DNA from: Anaerofustis butyriciformans
Lineage (GTDB): Bacteria; Bacillota; Clostridia; Eubacteriales; Anaerofustaceae
Length of the DNA: 63,371 bases
NCBI RefSeq assembly: GCF_036289385.1
Contig: NZ_JAYFFH010000009.1
Span: 1 to 63,371 of the forward strand
Reading direction: 5' to 3'
Shown: piece by piece, positions 8,075 through 17,420 of the stretch
Position numbering within the stretch: position 1 is the first letter of the stretch
Layout: each line of letters opens with the position of its first letter
Notes under the pieces: generated by a model
What the model was told of the DNA's origin: nothing
The model's input: only the letters and a program-made list of their open reading frames with translations
Database searches by the model: none
Made by a program: the position numbers and the translations under genes

Positions 8075-10138
8075 ATGTTAGTAAATGGAAATGAAATAGA
8101 AATTTTAGCACCTGCTGGAAATTTCGAAAATTTAAAAACAGCAATATTAAGCGGTGCGGATAGTGTATATTTTGGACTTGGTAATTTTAATGCAAGAAGA
8201 AACGCGAAGAATTTTTCTACATTTGAAGAGGTAAAAGAAGCGGTTGATTTTTGCCATTTAAGAGGTAAAAAAGCTCATGTAACTTTAAATACTCTTGTTT
8301 ATGATAATGAAATAGAAAAGTTAATCGAAGAAGTTGAAATGATTAATAAAGCCGGTTTTGATGCTATTATAGTTCAAGACCTTGGAGTAATAAATATATT
8401 AAAGCAAATATCTCATGTTCCTCTTCATGCTTCAACACAACTTAGCGTTCATAACGTAAGCGATGCGAAAAAGCTAAAGGAAATGGGTTTTGACAGGGTT
8501 GTGTTATCAAGAGAATTATCTCTTGTGGAAATTCAAAGAATACTTGATGAAGTAGATATCGAAGTTGAAATTTTCATGCACGGTGCTTTATGCATGAGTG
8601 TTTCCGGACAGTGTTACTTTTCTTCAGCACTTGGAGAAAGAAGTGGAAACAGAGGATTGTGTGCCGGGGTGTGCAGACTTCCATTTTATGTAAATGATAA
8701 AAACAGATATAACCTATCTTTAAAAGATGCTTGTTACATAGATTATATTGATACTTTTGCAAAAATGGGTATTGCTTCTTTAAAAATAGAAGGAAGAATG
8801 AAAAGCAATGAGTATGTTAAAAGTGTTGTTTGTGCTGTTAAAGATAAAGTTGAAAAAGGATATTATAATAAAAAACAACTTGAAAATGTATTTTCAAGAA
8901 GCGGTTTTACCGATGGATATATAACAGGAAAAAGAAATGATATGTTTGGTATAAGAAGCGAAGAAGATAAATCTTATACTAAACAAATAAGTGAAGAAAT
9001 CAAAAATATGGATATTGAAGAAGAAAAAGTTAAAGTTAATGTGACTTATGACTTTTCTTTGGGTGAAAAAGCATATGTTAAAGTAACCGATAAAGAAGGG
9101 GTGTCGGTAGAACAGTTTGGTCCTATAATAGAGCAGGCAAAAAATAAACCTACTTTAAAAGAAAATATAGAAAAGAATTTAAGTAAGTTTGGTGATAGCA
9201 TATATTTTGTAGATAAAATGGATGGAAATACTGATGATAATATTTTTATTCCAGTATCAGCTATTAATGAAATGAGAAGAAATGCCATAAAAGAAATGGA
9301 CAGTATAAGACTAAACAGGTTTAAAACTTATGATATAGATACGTTAAAGAAGATTAATAAGAAAGATATTGTAAGAGAACATAAAAATATTGCCGTATTA
9401 AGTAATATAAATTTATTAACAAATAAAGTTTTAAATTACTTTGATATTATATTTGTTCCATTATTTCAAGTTAAAAAAATATCTAAAGATGTAATAGAAA
9501 AGTATAGTGAAAAGCTTGGGGTAAAAATACCAAGAATTTATTTTGACAGGGAAGATAATATAGAATTAATGCTTGATACTGCAAAAGAGATTGGAATAAA
9601 CAAAGCATTATCTCATACCATAGGTAAAATATACTTAGCCGATGAAAAAGGATTTGATGTATACAGTGGATTTGGCAGTAATATAACAAATTCATACAGC
9701 GTAGATATACTTGAAAAAAATATTAACAATTTAAAAAATATTACTTTATCTTTTGAAAATACCGTAAATAATATAAATAAAATAAAAACAAATACTCCTT
9801 TATCTGTAATAGTTTACGGATATTTACCTTTAATGACTGTAAGAAACTGTCCTGTTAATGAAGAAGTAGGATGTAAGAATTGCAATAAAAATAAAAGCCT
9901 TACGGATAGAATGGGTAAAAATTTTAAAGTTAAATGTAACGGACAAACCAGTGAAATTTTTAACACATATCCCGTATGCATATTTGACAAATTAGATAAA
10001 CTAAAGGATAATATTGATAGAGTATTCTTATTTACAAATGAGAATAGTAAAGAAGTTGATATTGTAATTGATAAATATTTACGAAAAGAAAGATTAGCAG
10101 AAAGTACTAAAGGTTGTTATTTTAGGAAGTTATTATAG
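8075..10138 (+). CDS. U32 family peptidase / RlhA-like protein
   Basis: The 687-residue protein opens with the U32 signature (ILAPAG, GADSVYFG). It carries the central motif MHGALCMSVSGQC and a Cys set (CYFSS, GLCAGVCRLP) matching the Fe-S type cysteines of this family. Members include collagenase-like proteases and the 23S rRNA hydroxylation protein RlhA, so the exact activity is open. The C-terminal half has further cysteines (CPVNEEVGCKNCNKN) as in long U32 proteins with an added C-terminal domain. The start has a TTAGAGGA ribosome site. The PHP gene follows after 9 nt, so the two are probably co-transcribed. Confidence 0.85.
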   Translation: MLVNGNEIEILAPAGNFENLKTAILSGADSVYFGLGNFNARRNAKNFSTFEEVKEAVDFCHLRGKKAHVTLNTLVYDNEIEKLIEEVEMINKAGFDAIIVQDLGVINILKQISHVPLHASTQLSVHNVSDAKKLKEMGFDRVVLSRELSLVEIQRILDEVDIEVEIFMHGALCMSVSGQCYFSSALGERSGNRGLCAGVCRLPFYVNDKNRYNLSLKDACYIDYIDTFAKMGIASLKIEGRMKSNEYVKSVVCAVKDKVEKGYYNKKQLENVFSRSGFTDGYITGKRNDMFGIRSEEDKSYTKQISEEIKNMDIEEEKVKVNVTYDFSLGEKAYVKVTDKEGVSVEQFGPIIEQAKNKPTLKENIEKNLSKFGDSIYFVDKMDGNTDDNIFIPVSAINEMRRNAIKEMDSIRLNRFKTYDIDTLKKINKKDIVREHKNIAVLSNINLLTNKVLNYFDIIFVPLFQVKKISKDVIEKYSEKLGVKIPRIYFDREDNIELMLDTAKEIGINKALSHTIGKIYLADEKGFDVYSGFGSNITNSYSVDILEKNINNLKNITLSFENTVNNINKIKTNTPLSVIVYGYLPLMTVRNCPVNEEVGCKNCNKNKSLTDRMGKNFKVKCNGQTSEIFNTYPVCIFDKLDKLKDNIDRVFLFTNENSKEVDIVIDKYLRKERLAESTKGCYFRKLL

Positions 10139-10147
10139 GAGGTAACT

Positions 10148-11002
10148 ATGGAAAAAGTTGATTTTCATATTCATACTAACGCATCTGACGGGAGTTGGGA
10201 TAGCGAAGAAGCTGTAATAAATATAAAAAAAGCAGGAGTTAAATATTGTGCTATATCGGATCATGACAGCATCTCAAACGTTAAATTAGCAGAATATATA
10301 GCAAAACAAGAAGGAATAAATTTAATCAGGGCAACTGAAATATGCTCTAAGTCTTATGATAAAGAAGTTCATATTTTAGGTTATGATATTGATATAGATG
10401 ATATAGATCTTACTTATACAATGACAAGAACAAAAAGAGTAAGACAAAACAGAGATACAAGAATAATAAATTGGTGCGCAAAGAGATATGATAATGTAAG
10501 TTTGGAAGAATACAATATATATAAAATGCAGGAAATGGCAGGTCTTCCAATTATGAATTATCTTGCTGAGAAAAACGTATGTAAGGGAATAGAACCTTTT
10601 AATGCAATTAAAGCTCAAGTGCCCGTTCCAAAAGAGGAAGATTTGTTATCTTCAGAAGAAATTATAGCAGCCATTAAAAAGGCCGGAGGTGTTGCTGTTC
10701 TTGCTCATCCATCATATTATTTCCCGGGAAATGTAATGCCAAAGGATATGCTTGAAAATTATCTTTCAATGGGAATTGATGGTATTGAGTGTTACAGTAC
10801 TTATAATCCTTTAAAGGAACAAAATGAATATTATTTTGATTTTTGTAAAAAACATGATTTAATAGTAAGTGGAGGTTCTGACTGTCATGGGAGTGTTTAC
10901 ACAACAAGATTTGTAGGAACTCCTACGGTAGATTTATCACAAACAAACTTACTTTCAAGAACAAGAAACTATGCAAAATTGCAGCCTAACCCATGTTTTT
11001 AG
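10148..11002 (+). CDS. PHP-domain metal-dependent phosphoesterase
   Basis: The 284-residue protein begins with the PHP metal motif DFHIHTNASDGS and continues with ISDHDS, LAHPS and GSDCHG, which supply the His/Asp ligands of a multinuclear metal site. Family members of this size (YciV/TrpH type) act as nucleoside 3',5'-bisphosphate phosphatases or RNA exonucleases. Which applies here cannot be told from sequence. A strong AGGAGGT site sits 6 nt before the ATG, immediately after the U32 gene, which implies one operon. No hydrophobic signal is present, so it is cytoplasmic. Confidence 0.88.
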   Translation: MEKVDFHIHTNASDGSWDSEEAVINIKKAGVKYCAISDHDSISNVKLAEYIAKQEGINLIRATEICSKSYDKEVHILGYDIDIDDIDLTYTMTRTKRVRQNRDTRIINWCAKRYDNVSLEEYNIYKMQEMAGLPIMNYLAEKNVCKGIEPFNAIKAQVPVPKEEDLLSSEEIIAAIKKAGGVAVLAHPSYYFPGNVMPKDMLENYLSMGIDGIECYSTYNPLKEQNEYYFDFCKKHDLIVSGGSDCHGSVYTTRFVGTPTVDLSQTNLLSRTRNYAKLQPNPCF

Positions 11003-11040
11003 TTGGTTTTTAGCTATTAGTCTTTATTTTTAAAGTAAAT

Positions 11041-11057
11041 TTTAGTATAATACTAAA
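11041..11057. promoter_or_regulatory. Perfect palindrome over the murA -10 element
   Basis: TTTAGTATAATACTAAA is an 8-bp inverted repeat around one central base. It contains TATAAT (11046-11051), 41 nt before the murA start. It may be an operator overlapping the promoter or simply an AT-rich promoter feature. Confidence 0.4.
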
Positions 11058-11092
11058 GCTAAAGGAAAAAGAATTTAAAGGATGAAAATAGA

Positions 11093-12355
11093 ATGGAAAA
11101 AATTATTATAAAAGGCGGAAACAGATTATCTGGAGAAGTTACAATTACAGGTGCAAAAAATGCAGCTCTTGGAATCCTTCCAGCAACTGTTCTTGCCAGC
11201 GATAAATTTATTATTGAGAATTTACCTGATATTCAAGATATCAGAAACTATATAAGTATTATGAAAAAACTTGGTGCAAAAATCAGAAAGACATCAAAAG
11301 GTTTAAGTGTAGACACAACAAATATTGCAGATTGCACAAGTGATGAAATTGCAGAAGAAAGCACAAAAATGAGAGCAAGTTACTATTTGCTTGGTGCCTT
11401 ACTAGGAAGAAACGGAAGCGTTGAACTTCCACCTCCTGGAGGATGTGATATCGGTGCTAGACCAATTGACCAACATATTAAAGGCTTTGAAGCGTTAGGG
11501 GCAAAAGTTGATGTTAAAGGTTCAATAAAAATAGAAGCTCCAAATGGACTTAAAGGTACAAACATTTATATGGATGTTGTAAGTGTAGGTGCAACTATTA
11601 ATGTAATGCTTGCAGCAGTAAAGGCAAATGGTTTAACCGTTATTGAAAATGCTGCAAAAGAACCTCATGTTGTTGACATTGCTAACTTCTTAAATTTAAT
11701 GGGAGCAAATATAAAAGGTGCCGGTACTGACGTAATAAGAATAAACGGCGTAGAAGAACTTCATGGTTGTGAATACTCTGTTGTTCCTGACCAAATAACA
11801 GCGGGAACATACATGATTGCTGCCGCTGCAACAAAAGGGGATGTTTTAATTAAAAACGTTATTCCTCCTCATCTTGATTCAATAACAGCTAAGTTAATAG
11901 AAATGGGTGCTGAAGTTACAGTTGATGAAGATGACAATATTAGGGTAATAGGAAGAGAATACATTAAACCTTGTAATGTTAAAACATTACCATATCCTGG
12001 ATTCCCAACAGATTTACAACAACCTATGGGGTTATTTATGTGTTTAGCAAATGGAGTAAGTACTATTACTGAAAGCATATTTGAAAATCGTTTTAGATAT
12101 GTAACAGAACTACAAAAAATGGGTGCAAACATAAGGGTAAATGGTAATACAGCAGTATTCACAGGTCCTTGTGAACTTTACGGTGCAAAAATTCAAGCAA
12201 CTGATTTAAGAGCCGGTGCTGCTATGATATTGGCAGGGCTTGTTGCAAAAGGTACTACTGAAGTTACTAATTTAAAATATATTGACAGAGGATATGAAAA
12301 TATAGAAGAGAACTTTAGGAATTTAGGTGCCGACATAGAAAGAGTTGATTCATAA
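11093..12355 (+). CDS. murA: UDP-N-acetylglucosamine 1-carboxyvinyltransferase
   Basis: This enzyme transfers enolpyruvate from PEP to UDP-GlcNAc, the first committed step of peptidoglycan synthesis in the cytoplasm. The 420-residue length is standard. The active-site loop PGGCDIGARPIDQH keeps the catalytic Cys that fosfomycin alkylates, and SVGATINVMLAAV and ENAAKEP are family signatures. The wording around the loop and the run GAGTDVIRINGVEELHG resemble the MurAB/MurZ paralogue of Bacillota more than MurAA, so a second copy may exist elsewhere. It has its own promoter region and a terminator at 12362-12392, so it is probably monocistronic. Confidence 0.95.
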   Translation: MEKIIIKGGNRLSGEVTITGAKNAALGILPATVLASDKFIIENLPDIQDIRNYISIMKKLGAKIRKTSKGLSVDTTNIADCTSDEIAEESTKMRASYYLLGALLGRNGSVELPPPGGCDIGARPIDQHIKGFEALGAKVDVKGSIKIEAPNGLKGTNIYMDVVSVGATINVMLAAVKANGLTVIENAAKEPHVVDIANFLNLMGANIKGAGTDVIRINGVEELHGCEYSVVPDQITAGTYMIAAAATKGDVLIKNVIPPHLDSITAKLIEMGAEVTVDEDDNIRVIGREYIKPCNVKTLPYPGFPTDLQQPMGLFMCLANGVSTITESIFENRFRYVTELQKMGANIRVNGNTAVFTGPCELYGAKIQATDLRAGAAMILAGLVAKGTTEVTNLKYIDRGYENIEENFRNLGADIERVDS

Positions 12356-12361
12356 AGATTT

Positions 12362-12392
12362 AATCCCCTAAATATGCAGGGGATTTTATTTT
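12362..12392 (+). terminator. Terminator after murA
   Basis: The stem AATCCCCT/AGGGGATT has an 8-nt loop and is followed by a T-rich tail. Confidence 0.8.
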
Positions 12393-12438
12393 ATATTATA
12401 AATATATAAAAATTACATAAAATGAAAGGGAGAATAAA

Positions 12439-13227
12439 TTGAAGTTTACAAATCTCTTTTCTTCATCAAAGGGAAACAGCTTACTTGTTGAAAGTGAGAA
12501 TACAAAAGTTTTAATAGATGCCGGGCTTGCAGGTAAACATATAATAAATGAGCTTAAAAAGGTTGATGTTGATATTCATGATATAGATGCAATACTCATT
12601 ACTCATGAACATTCTGATCATGTAAAAGGTGCAGGTGTGTTGTCCAGAAAAGCCGATATACCTATTTATATTCAAAAGGATGCTTGCCCTTCGGTTTTAA
12701 AAAAGATAGGAAATGTTAAAGGAGATAATATATACAGAATAGAAGAAGAAAGACCACTATATATAAATGATTTATTAATTGATAGCTTTTCTATTCCTCA
12801 TGATGCTGTTGCTCCTGTTGGATTTACTATTGATGATGGTAAAAATAAAATCGGTGTGGCAACTGACATGGGAATGATAATGGAAAGTGTAATAAATAAG
12901 CTTAAGGATTGTAAATTTGTTTTTTTAGAAGCAAACCATGATGAAACAATGCTAAAAAATGGGTCTTATCCAATTGAATTAAAACAAAGAATTTTATCGC
13001 CTTTCGGTCATCTTTCAAATACAGACAGCGGTAAAGTATTAAGTGAGCTTATAAAAGGAAAGACAGAAAGAATCAGGCTTGGACATTTAAGCGAAGAAAA
13101 TAATCTTTCTTCTGTTGCTTTTGAAACGGTAAAAGACGTTGCAAAAAGCAATGATGCCATTGAGGGAAAAGATTTTGTTTTAGATGTTGCAAACAGAATA
13201 GGAATTAACGGTACTATTCATTGTTAG
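12439..13227 (+). CDS. WalJ/YycJ-like metallo-beta-lactamase-fold protein
   Basis: The 262-residue protein has the metallo-beta-lactamase motif THEHSDH, and DAGLAGKHI at the N-terminus matches WalJ/YycJ. In Bacillus and relatives the homologue, a putative 5' exonuclease linked to cell-wall and replication coordination, sits in the walRK operon directly before an HtrA gene. Here the walJ-htrA pair is kept without walR or walK nearby. Translation starts with TTG at 12439, preceded by AAAGGGAGA; no better in-frame ATG is available. It lies 9 nt before htrA, so the two form an operon. Confidence 0.87.
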   Translation: MKFTNLFSSSKGNSLLVESENTKVLIDAGLAGKHIINELKKVDVDIHDIDAILITHEHSDHVKGAGVLSRKADIPIYIQKDACPSVLKKIGNVKGDNIYRIEEERPLYINDLLIDSFSIPHDAVAPVGFTIDDGKNKIGVATDMGMIMESVINKLKDCKFVFLEANHDETMLKNGSYPIELKQRILSPFGHLSNTDSGKVLSELIKGKTERIRLGHLSEENNLSSVAFETVKDVAKSNDAIEGKDFVLDVANRIGINGTIHC

Positions 13228-13236
13228 GAGGTCAAT

Positions 13237-14349
13237 ATGCAAAAAAAGGGGAAAAGCGGACTTACCATATTCTTTTTGGGATTAATTATAGGTGGAATTA
13301 TATTCGGTTCATTAGCTTTTTTTATAACTAATATGAGAATGAATGCTTTAATTGATGAAAAACTGGGTATGGAAAGCGAAATAGTAACAGATGATTCTTC
13401 AGGAAGCGTTACACTTAAGGAGTCTACTACCGAAAAAGTTGCGCAAAGTGTTACTCCGGCTGTTGTAGGGGTTGAGACAATCACTGTAACCAAAGATATA
13501 TTTGACAGAGAGTCTGAGGTTGGAGGAATAGGAACAGGTTTTATCGTAGATAAAAACGGTTTAATACTAACAAATCAGCACGTTGTAAGTGAAAACCCAA
13601 AACAAATAAACGTAACATTAAAAGACGGAAGAAATTTTGATGCGAAGGTAATATATTCATCTACTACTATTGATTTGGCAGTAATAAAAATTGATGCAAA
13701 GAATTTGCCTGTTGTGAAACTAGGGGACAGTGAAAAAATAAATATAGGTCAGACTGCAATTGCAATAGGTAATCCAATGGGGCTAACTTTTGAAAGAACC
13801 GTAACACAGGGAATAATTAGTGCCCTTAATAGAAGTATTGCTGTAGATTCTTCAACAGTTGCTGAAGATTTAATTCAAACAGATGCTTCAATAAATGAAG
13901 GAAACAGTGGAGGTCCTTTATTAAACCTTGCGGGTGAAGTTGTTGGAATAAATACTTATAAAATTCAGTCCGGAGAAGGTCTTGGTTTTGCAATTCCAAT
14001 AAACATTGCCAAACCAATTATAGAACACATAAAAAAAGACGGAGAATTTGTTCCTACGGTTATGGGAATTGAAGGTGTAGATAAAGAAATCGCAAGATAT
14101 TATTCAGAAGATATAGATTTGGAAAAAGGAATTTTAATTGTCGGCGTTGTAAATGGAATGGGTGCTGATAATGCCGGCATAAAAGAGAATGACATAATAA
14201 CAAAGGTTAATAATGTTGAAATAAAAAATATGCTTCACTTTAGAGAACAGCTATATTATCATAGCCCCGGAGATAAAGTTAAAATTACTTATGAAAGAGA
14301 CGGGAAAAGCAAGACAGTTGAAGTCGTATTAAGCAAAGGAAATAATTAA
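13237..14349 (+). CDS. htrA: HtrA/DegP-type membrane-anchored serine protease with PDZ domain
   Basis: The 370-residue protein has a single N-terminal membrane anchor (residues about 9-31), a linker, a trypsin-like protease domain and a C-terminal PDZ domain. The catalytic triad is visible as His in TNQHVV, Asp in TIDLAVIK and Ser in GNSGGPL. Family members degrade misfolded exported proteins on the outer face of the membrane. It sits directly downstream of the WalJ-like gene with a good AGGAGGT site, matching walJ-htrC order in Bacilli. A terminator closes the pair. Confidence 0.93.
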   Translation: MQKKGKSGLTIFFLGLIIGGIIFGSLAFFITNMRMNALIDEKLGMESEIVTDDSSGSVTLKESTTEKVAQSVTPAVVGVETITVTKDIFDRESEVGGIGTGFIVDKNGLILTNQHVVSENPKQINVTLKDGRNFDAKVIYSSTTIDLAVIKIDAKNLPVVKLGDSEKINIGQTAIAIGNPMGLTFERTVTQGIISALNRSIAVDSSTVAEDLIQTDASINEGNSGGPLLNLAGEVVGINTYKIQSGEGLGFAIPINIAKPIIEHIKKDGEFVPTVMGIEGVDKEIARYYSEDIDLEKGILIVGVVNGMGADNAGIKENDIITKVNNVEIKNMLHFREQLYYHSPGDKVKITYERDGKSKTVEVVLSKGNN

Positions 14350-14371
14350 ACAGCTTTAGGGCTGTTTTTTT
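14348..14371 (+). terminator. Terminator after htrA
   Basis: The stem AAACAGC/GCTGTTT has a 6-nt loop followed by T7. Confidence 0.75.
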
Positions 14372-14435
14372 ATTATTATGAAAAAATATTTTTATAAAAT
14401 CCTTTTTAATGGTAAAATAAAAAAGAGGTGTAATT

Positions 14436-15071
14436 ATGGATGAAGTTATAAAAAGAAAACATAAAAGTTATATAAAATGGATTGTAGCAATAATCGGGCT
14501 TGGGTTATTTCTTTATTTGTGTGCGAAGCTTAGTGTAAATGACCTTAATCATTTTGATTTTATGGTTTATAATTTTGTATCTTCGTTTATTTCACCTAAA
14601 GCAACAAAGATATTTAGGTTTATTACAAGGTTTGGTTCTGTTGAAGTAATATTTCCTTTATGTATTTTAATCTTTATGCTTATGAAAGATAAGAAAAAAA
14701 TTATTTTATCAATAGTAAATATACTTGGTGCAGTATGCTTAAACCAAGCTTTAAAGTTTATAATAGAAAGACCTCGTCCTGCAGTTGTAAGACTTGCAGA
14801 AGCAAGCGGATTTAGTTTCCCAAGCGGACACTCAATGTGTTCATTGGCATTTTATGGATTTTTGTTGTATCTTCTTATAAGGAGTAACGGTGGGTTTTGG
14901 TTTAAGTTTTTTGGAAGTATTGTAATATGTTCTCTTATTATATTAATAGGAGTAAGCAGGATTTATCTTGGGGTACATTATTCAAGCGACGTTATTGCAG
15001 GGTTTGCTCTTGCACTTGCATATTTAATTGTGTTTACTGATATTACCGATAAAATTGTATATAACATATAA
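14436..15071 (+). CDS. PAP2-family membrane phosphatase
   Basis: The 211-residue protein has about six membrane segments and all three PAP2 motifs: KFIIERPRP, PSGHS and SRIYLGVHYSSD. The conserved His and Arg residues of the acid-phosphatase site are intact. Relatives dephosphorylate undecaprenyl pyrophosphate, phosphatidylglycerol phosphate or phosphatidic acid at the outer membrane face; the substrate here is unknown. AGAGGT precedes the ATG. It is flanked by terminators, so it is likely a single-gene unit. Confidence 0.9.
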   Translation: MDEVIKRKHKSYIKWIVAIIGLGLFLYLCAKLSVNDLNHFDFMVYNFVSSFISPKATKIFRFITRFGSVEVIFPLCILIFMLMKDKKKIILSIVNILGAVCLNQALKFIIERPRPAVVRLAEASGFSFPSGHSMCSLAFYGFLLYLLIRSNGGFWFKFFGSIVICSLIILIGVSRIYLGVHYSSDVIAGFALALAYLIVFTDITDKIVYNI

Positions 15072-15095
15072 AAGAACGCTTTGACGTTCTTTTAT
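15068..15095 (+). terminator. Terminator after the PAP2 gene
   Basis: The 9-bp stem AAAAGAACG/CGTTCTTTT has loop CTTTGA and a T-rich end. Confidence 0.75.
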
Positions 15096-15124
15096 TTATA
15101 ATTGATGTAATTATATTTAGTGTA

Positions 15125-15133
15125 TGATATAAT
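15125..15133 (+). promoter_or_regulatory. Extended -10 promoter before the methyltransferase gene
   Basis: TGATATAAT matches the TGnTATAAT extended -10 element and lies 20 nt before the ATG; AAGGAG follows it. Confidence 0.55.
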
Positions 15134-15153
15134 ATTTCCTTAAGGAGAACAAT

Positions 15154-15888
15154 ATGAATTTAAGATTAGATGATTTGCAGATAAAAGATTATTATATATA
15201 TCAAGATACAGATACTTTTTGTTTTGGTGTAGATGCTGTGCTCCTTGCAAATTTCACATCAAAATATATAAATAAAAAGGATAGTTATATTGATTTATGT
15301 ACAGGAAGCGGCGTTATACCGATTCTTGTATATGCAAAAAGAGGAAATAAAAATATTAAAGCAGTTGAGATTGATGAAGAAATGTGTATGGTAGTAAAAA
15401 AATCTCTTAACTACAATAATATTGACAATATTGAAATAATAAATCAAAATATCAATAACCTTGATAAAAGTTTATATAATAAATTTGACAGTTTGTCTGT
15501 AAATCCACCTTACTATAAATCAGGTAGCGGAGAAGTAAGCATAAATGATAAAAAAAGTTATGCAAGACATGAGATACTATGCAGTTTTGAAGATATTGCA
15601 AGAGTTTCTTCAAAGTTATTAAAGGATAAAGGAAAGTTTTTCTTGGTACATAGAACAAATAGATTTGAAGAAATTATGAAAATACTTGGAGAGTATAGAT
15701 TTGCTGTTAAAGATGTTCAGTTTATTTATCCAAAGAAAGAGAAAAATTCAAATTTATTTTTGCTCAAAGCTGTAAAAGGAGGAAAAAGCGGATTAAATAT
15801 TTTGCCTCCTCTTGTAATGTATAACGAACAAAACGAATATACAAAGGAATTTTTGGAGTATTACTATGAAGATAGAACAAATAAATAG
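15154..15888 (+). CDS. TrmN6/YabB-like tRNA1(Val) (adenine-N6)-methyltransferase
   Basis: The 244-residue protein has an S-adenosylmethionine fold with DLCTGSGVIPIL as the cofactor loop and NPPYY as the N6-adenine methyltransferase catalytic motif. The best family match is the TrmN6/YabB group that methylates A37 of tRNA(Val). Its last 23 nt overlap the following DNA glycosylase gene in another frame, so the two are translationally linked. AAGGAG lies 6 nt before the ATG. Substrate is inferred from family only. Confidence 0.85.
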   Translation: MNLRLDDLQIKDYYIYQDTDTFCFGVDAVLLANFTSKYINKKDSYIDLCTGSGVIPILVYAKRGNKNIKAVEIDEEMCMVVKKSLNYNNIDNIEIINQNINNLDKSLYNKFDSLSVNPPYYKSGSGEVSINDKKSYARHEILCSFEDIARVSSKLLKDKGKFFLVHRTNRFEEIMKILGEYRFAVKDVQFIYPKKEKNSNLFLLKAVKGGKSGLNILPPLVMYNEQNEYTKEFLEYYYEDRTNK

Positions 15889-16735
15889 CGATTTAATACT
15901 AGTTGATGTTGACCATTTTAATTTGAAAAAGACCTTTGAATGTGGGCAATGTTTTAGATGGAATGAATTAGAAAAAGATGAATTTATCGGCGTTGTAAAT
16001 GGAAAAGTAATTCACATAAAAGAAGAAGACGGAAAATTTACATTTTATGATACAACAAAAGAGTATTTTGATTCTTTTTTAAAAACGTATTTTGATTTTG
16101 ATCTTGATTATAATGAAATAGATAAAAAGATAAATACAGATGAGCATATAGAAAAATGTATAGAATACGGTAATGGTATAAGAATATTAAAACAGGATTT
16201 ATTTGAAACAATTATTTCTTTTATAATTTCTGCAAATAATAATATACCAAGAATAAAAGCTATAATAGAACTTATTTGTGAAAGATATGGAAAAGAAATA
16301 GAGTATAAAGGTAAAAAGTATTATTCTTTCCCAAGTTATATAGATTTAAAAGATGTAACAAAAGAAGAATTTCATGAACTTAAAATGGGATTTAGGGATA
16401 AATATTTAGTTGATGCCATACATAAAATAAACACAGGCGAAATTGACCTTGAAAAGATAAGTGAAATGGATACTGAATTAGCTAAAAAGGAACTTATGAA
16501 AATAAAAGGTGTAGGGGAGAAAGTATCGGATTGTATTTTGTTATTTGCCCTAAAAAGATTAGAACTTTGCCCTATGGATGTATGGGTTAAAAGAATATTT
16601 TTAAATAGATATGGGCTTACTGATTTAACTTTTGAAAATGGATTTAACCTTGCTAAGAGTAAATGGGGTGAATATGCCGGTATTGCACAACAGTATTTAT
16701 TTTATTATGAAAGAGAAACTTCAAAGGAGAAATAA
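15866..16735 (+). CDS. 8-oxoguanine DNA glycosylase (OGG1-type, HhH-GPD)
   Basis: This enzyme excises oxidised guanine from DNA and nicks the abasic site. The 289-residue protein has an N-terminal OGG domain (TFECGQCFRW) and a helix-hairpin-helix GPD module ending in KGVGEKVSDC and MDVWVKR. The Lys of GEKVSDC aligns with the catalytic Lys249 of human OGG1, and the Asp of MDVW is the conserved second catalytic residue. It overlaps the methyltransferase gene by 23 nt and the HAD gene by 1 nt, in a tight three-gene operon. Confidence 0.9.
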   Translation: MKIEQINSDLILVDVDHFNLKKTFECGQCFRWNELEKDEFIGVVNGKVIHIKEEDGKFTFYDTTKEYFDSFLKTYFDFDLDYNEIDKKINTDEHIEKCIEYGNGIRILKQDLFETIISFIISANNNIPRIKAIIELICERYGKEIEYKGKKYYSFPSYIDLKDVTKEEFHELKMGFRDKYLVDAIHKINTGEIDLEKISEMDTELAKKELMKIKGVGEKVSDCILLFALKRLELCPMDVWVKRIFLNRYGLTDLTFENGFNLAKSKWGEYAGIAQQYLFYYERETSKEK

Positions 16736-17376
16736 TGAAAAAGAAATTATTAATATTTGATTTTGACGGAACCTTGGTTGATTCACTTCCTCTTTGGCAA
16801 AAAGTAGATGATATCTTTTTTAACGAAAGAAGAGGTATACAATATTCAATAGAAGATATTGACTTTAGACCTATGAGTATTGAAGAGGCTGCAAAGGCGA
16901 CAAAAGATGTATACAAGGTTGAAGAAAGTATTGAAGAAATTATTAAGGAATGGGTAGATATAGTAAATGAACTTTATTTAACCGAAGATATATTAAGAGA
17001 TGGTGCAAAAGAGATTATAAAAGAAGCTAAAGATAAAGGTTATAAGCTTGCAATTGGGACAAACAACACAATGGAACTTATAAAAAGCTTTTTAGATAAA
17101 GAAGGTTTGCATGGTGTTTTTGATTTAGTTGTTACCGCTAACTGCGTAAAGAGAAGCAAACCTGACCCTGATATATTTTTGCACATTGCAAGAAAGCTTA
17201 ATATAAATCCTGAAGAATGCATAGTTGTGGAAGATTCTCTTGCCGGGACAATGGCTGGAAAAGCTGCTAATATGTATACTTATACAATTGAAGAAGAAGA
17301 AAGTATAGAGCATAAAGAAGAGATTTTAAAAATAACCGATAAATATATTTACTCATTAAGAGAAATTAAGCTATAG
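16735..17376 (+). CDS. HAD-superfamily phosphatase (beta-phosphoglucomutase-like)
   Basis: The 213-residue protein has HAD motif I (FDFDGTLVDS), motif II (IGTNNT), the Lys of motif III in KRSKPDPD and motif IV (VVEDSLAG), with a helical cap between I and II. Relatives hydrolyse small phosphorylated metabolites; some isomerise glucose 1-phosphate. The substrate cannot be set from sequence. Start and upstream stop share one base (TAATG) with AAAGGAG upstream, so it is coupled to the glycosylase. A role in cleaning up damaged nucleotides would fit the neighbour but is only a guess. Confidence 0.87.
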   Translation: MKKKLLIFDFDGTLVDSLPLWQKVDDIFFNERRGIQYSIEDIDFRPMSIEEAAKATKDVYKVEESIEEIIKEWVDIVNELYLTEDILRDGAKEIIKEAKDKGYKLAIGTNNTMELIKSFLDKEGLHGVFDLVVTANCVKRSKPDPDIFLHIARKLNINPEECIVVEDSLAGTMAGKAANMYTYTIEEEESIEHKEEILKITDKYIYSLREIKL

Positions 17377-17387
17377 ATCTTTTTATT

Positions 17388-17416
17388 TTGACAAAATATT
17401 TTATATATGATATAGT
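17388..17416 (+). promoter_or_regulatory. Consensus promoter driving the mntP riboswitch
   Basis: TTGACA, a 17-nt spacer and TATAGT lie just upstream of the riboswitch aptamer. Confidence 0.75.
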
Positions 17417-17420
17417 ATTA

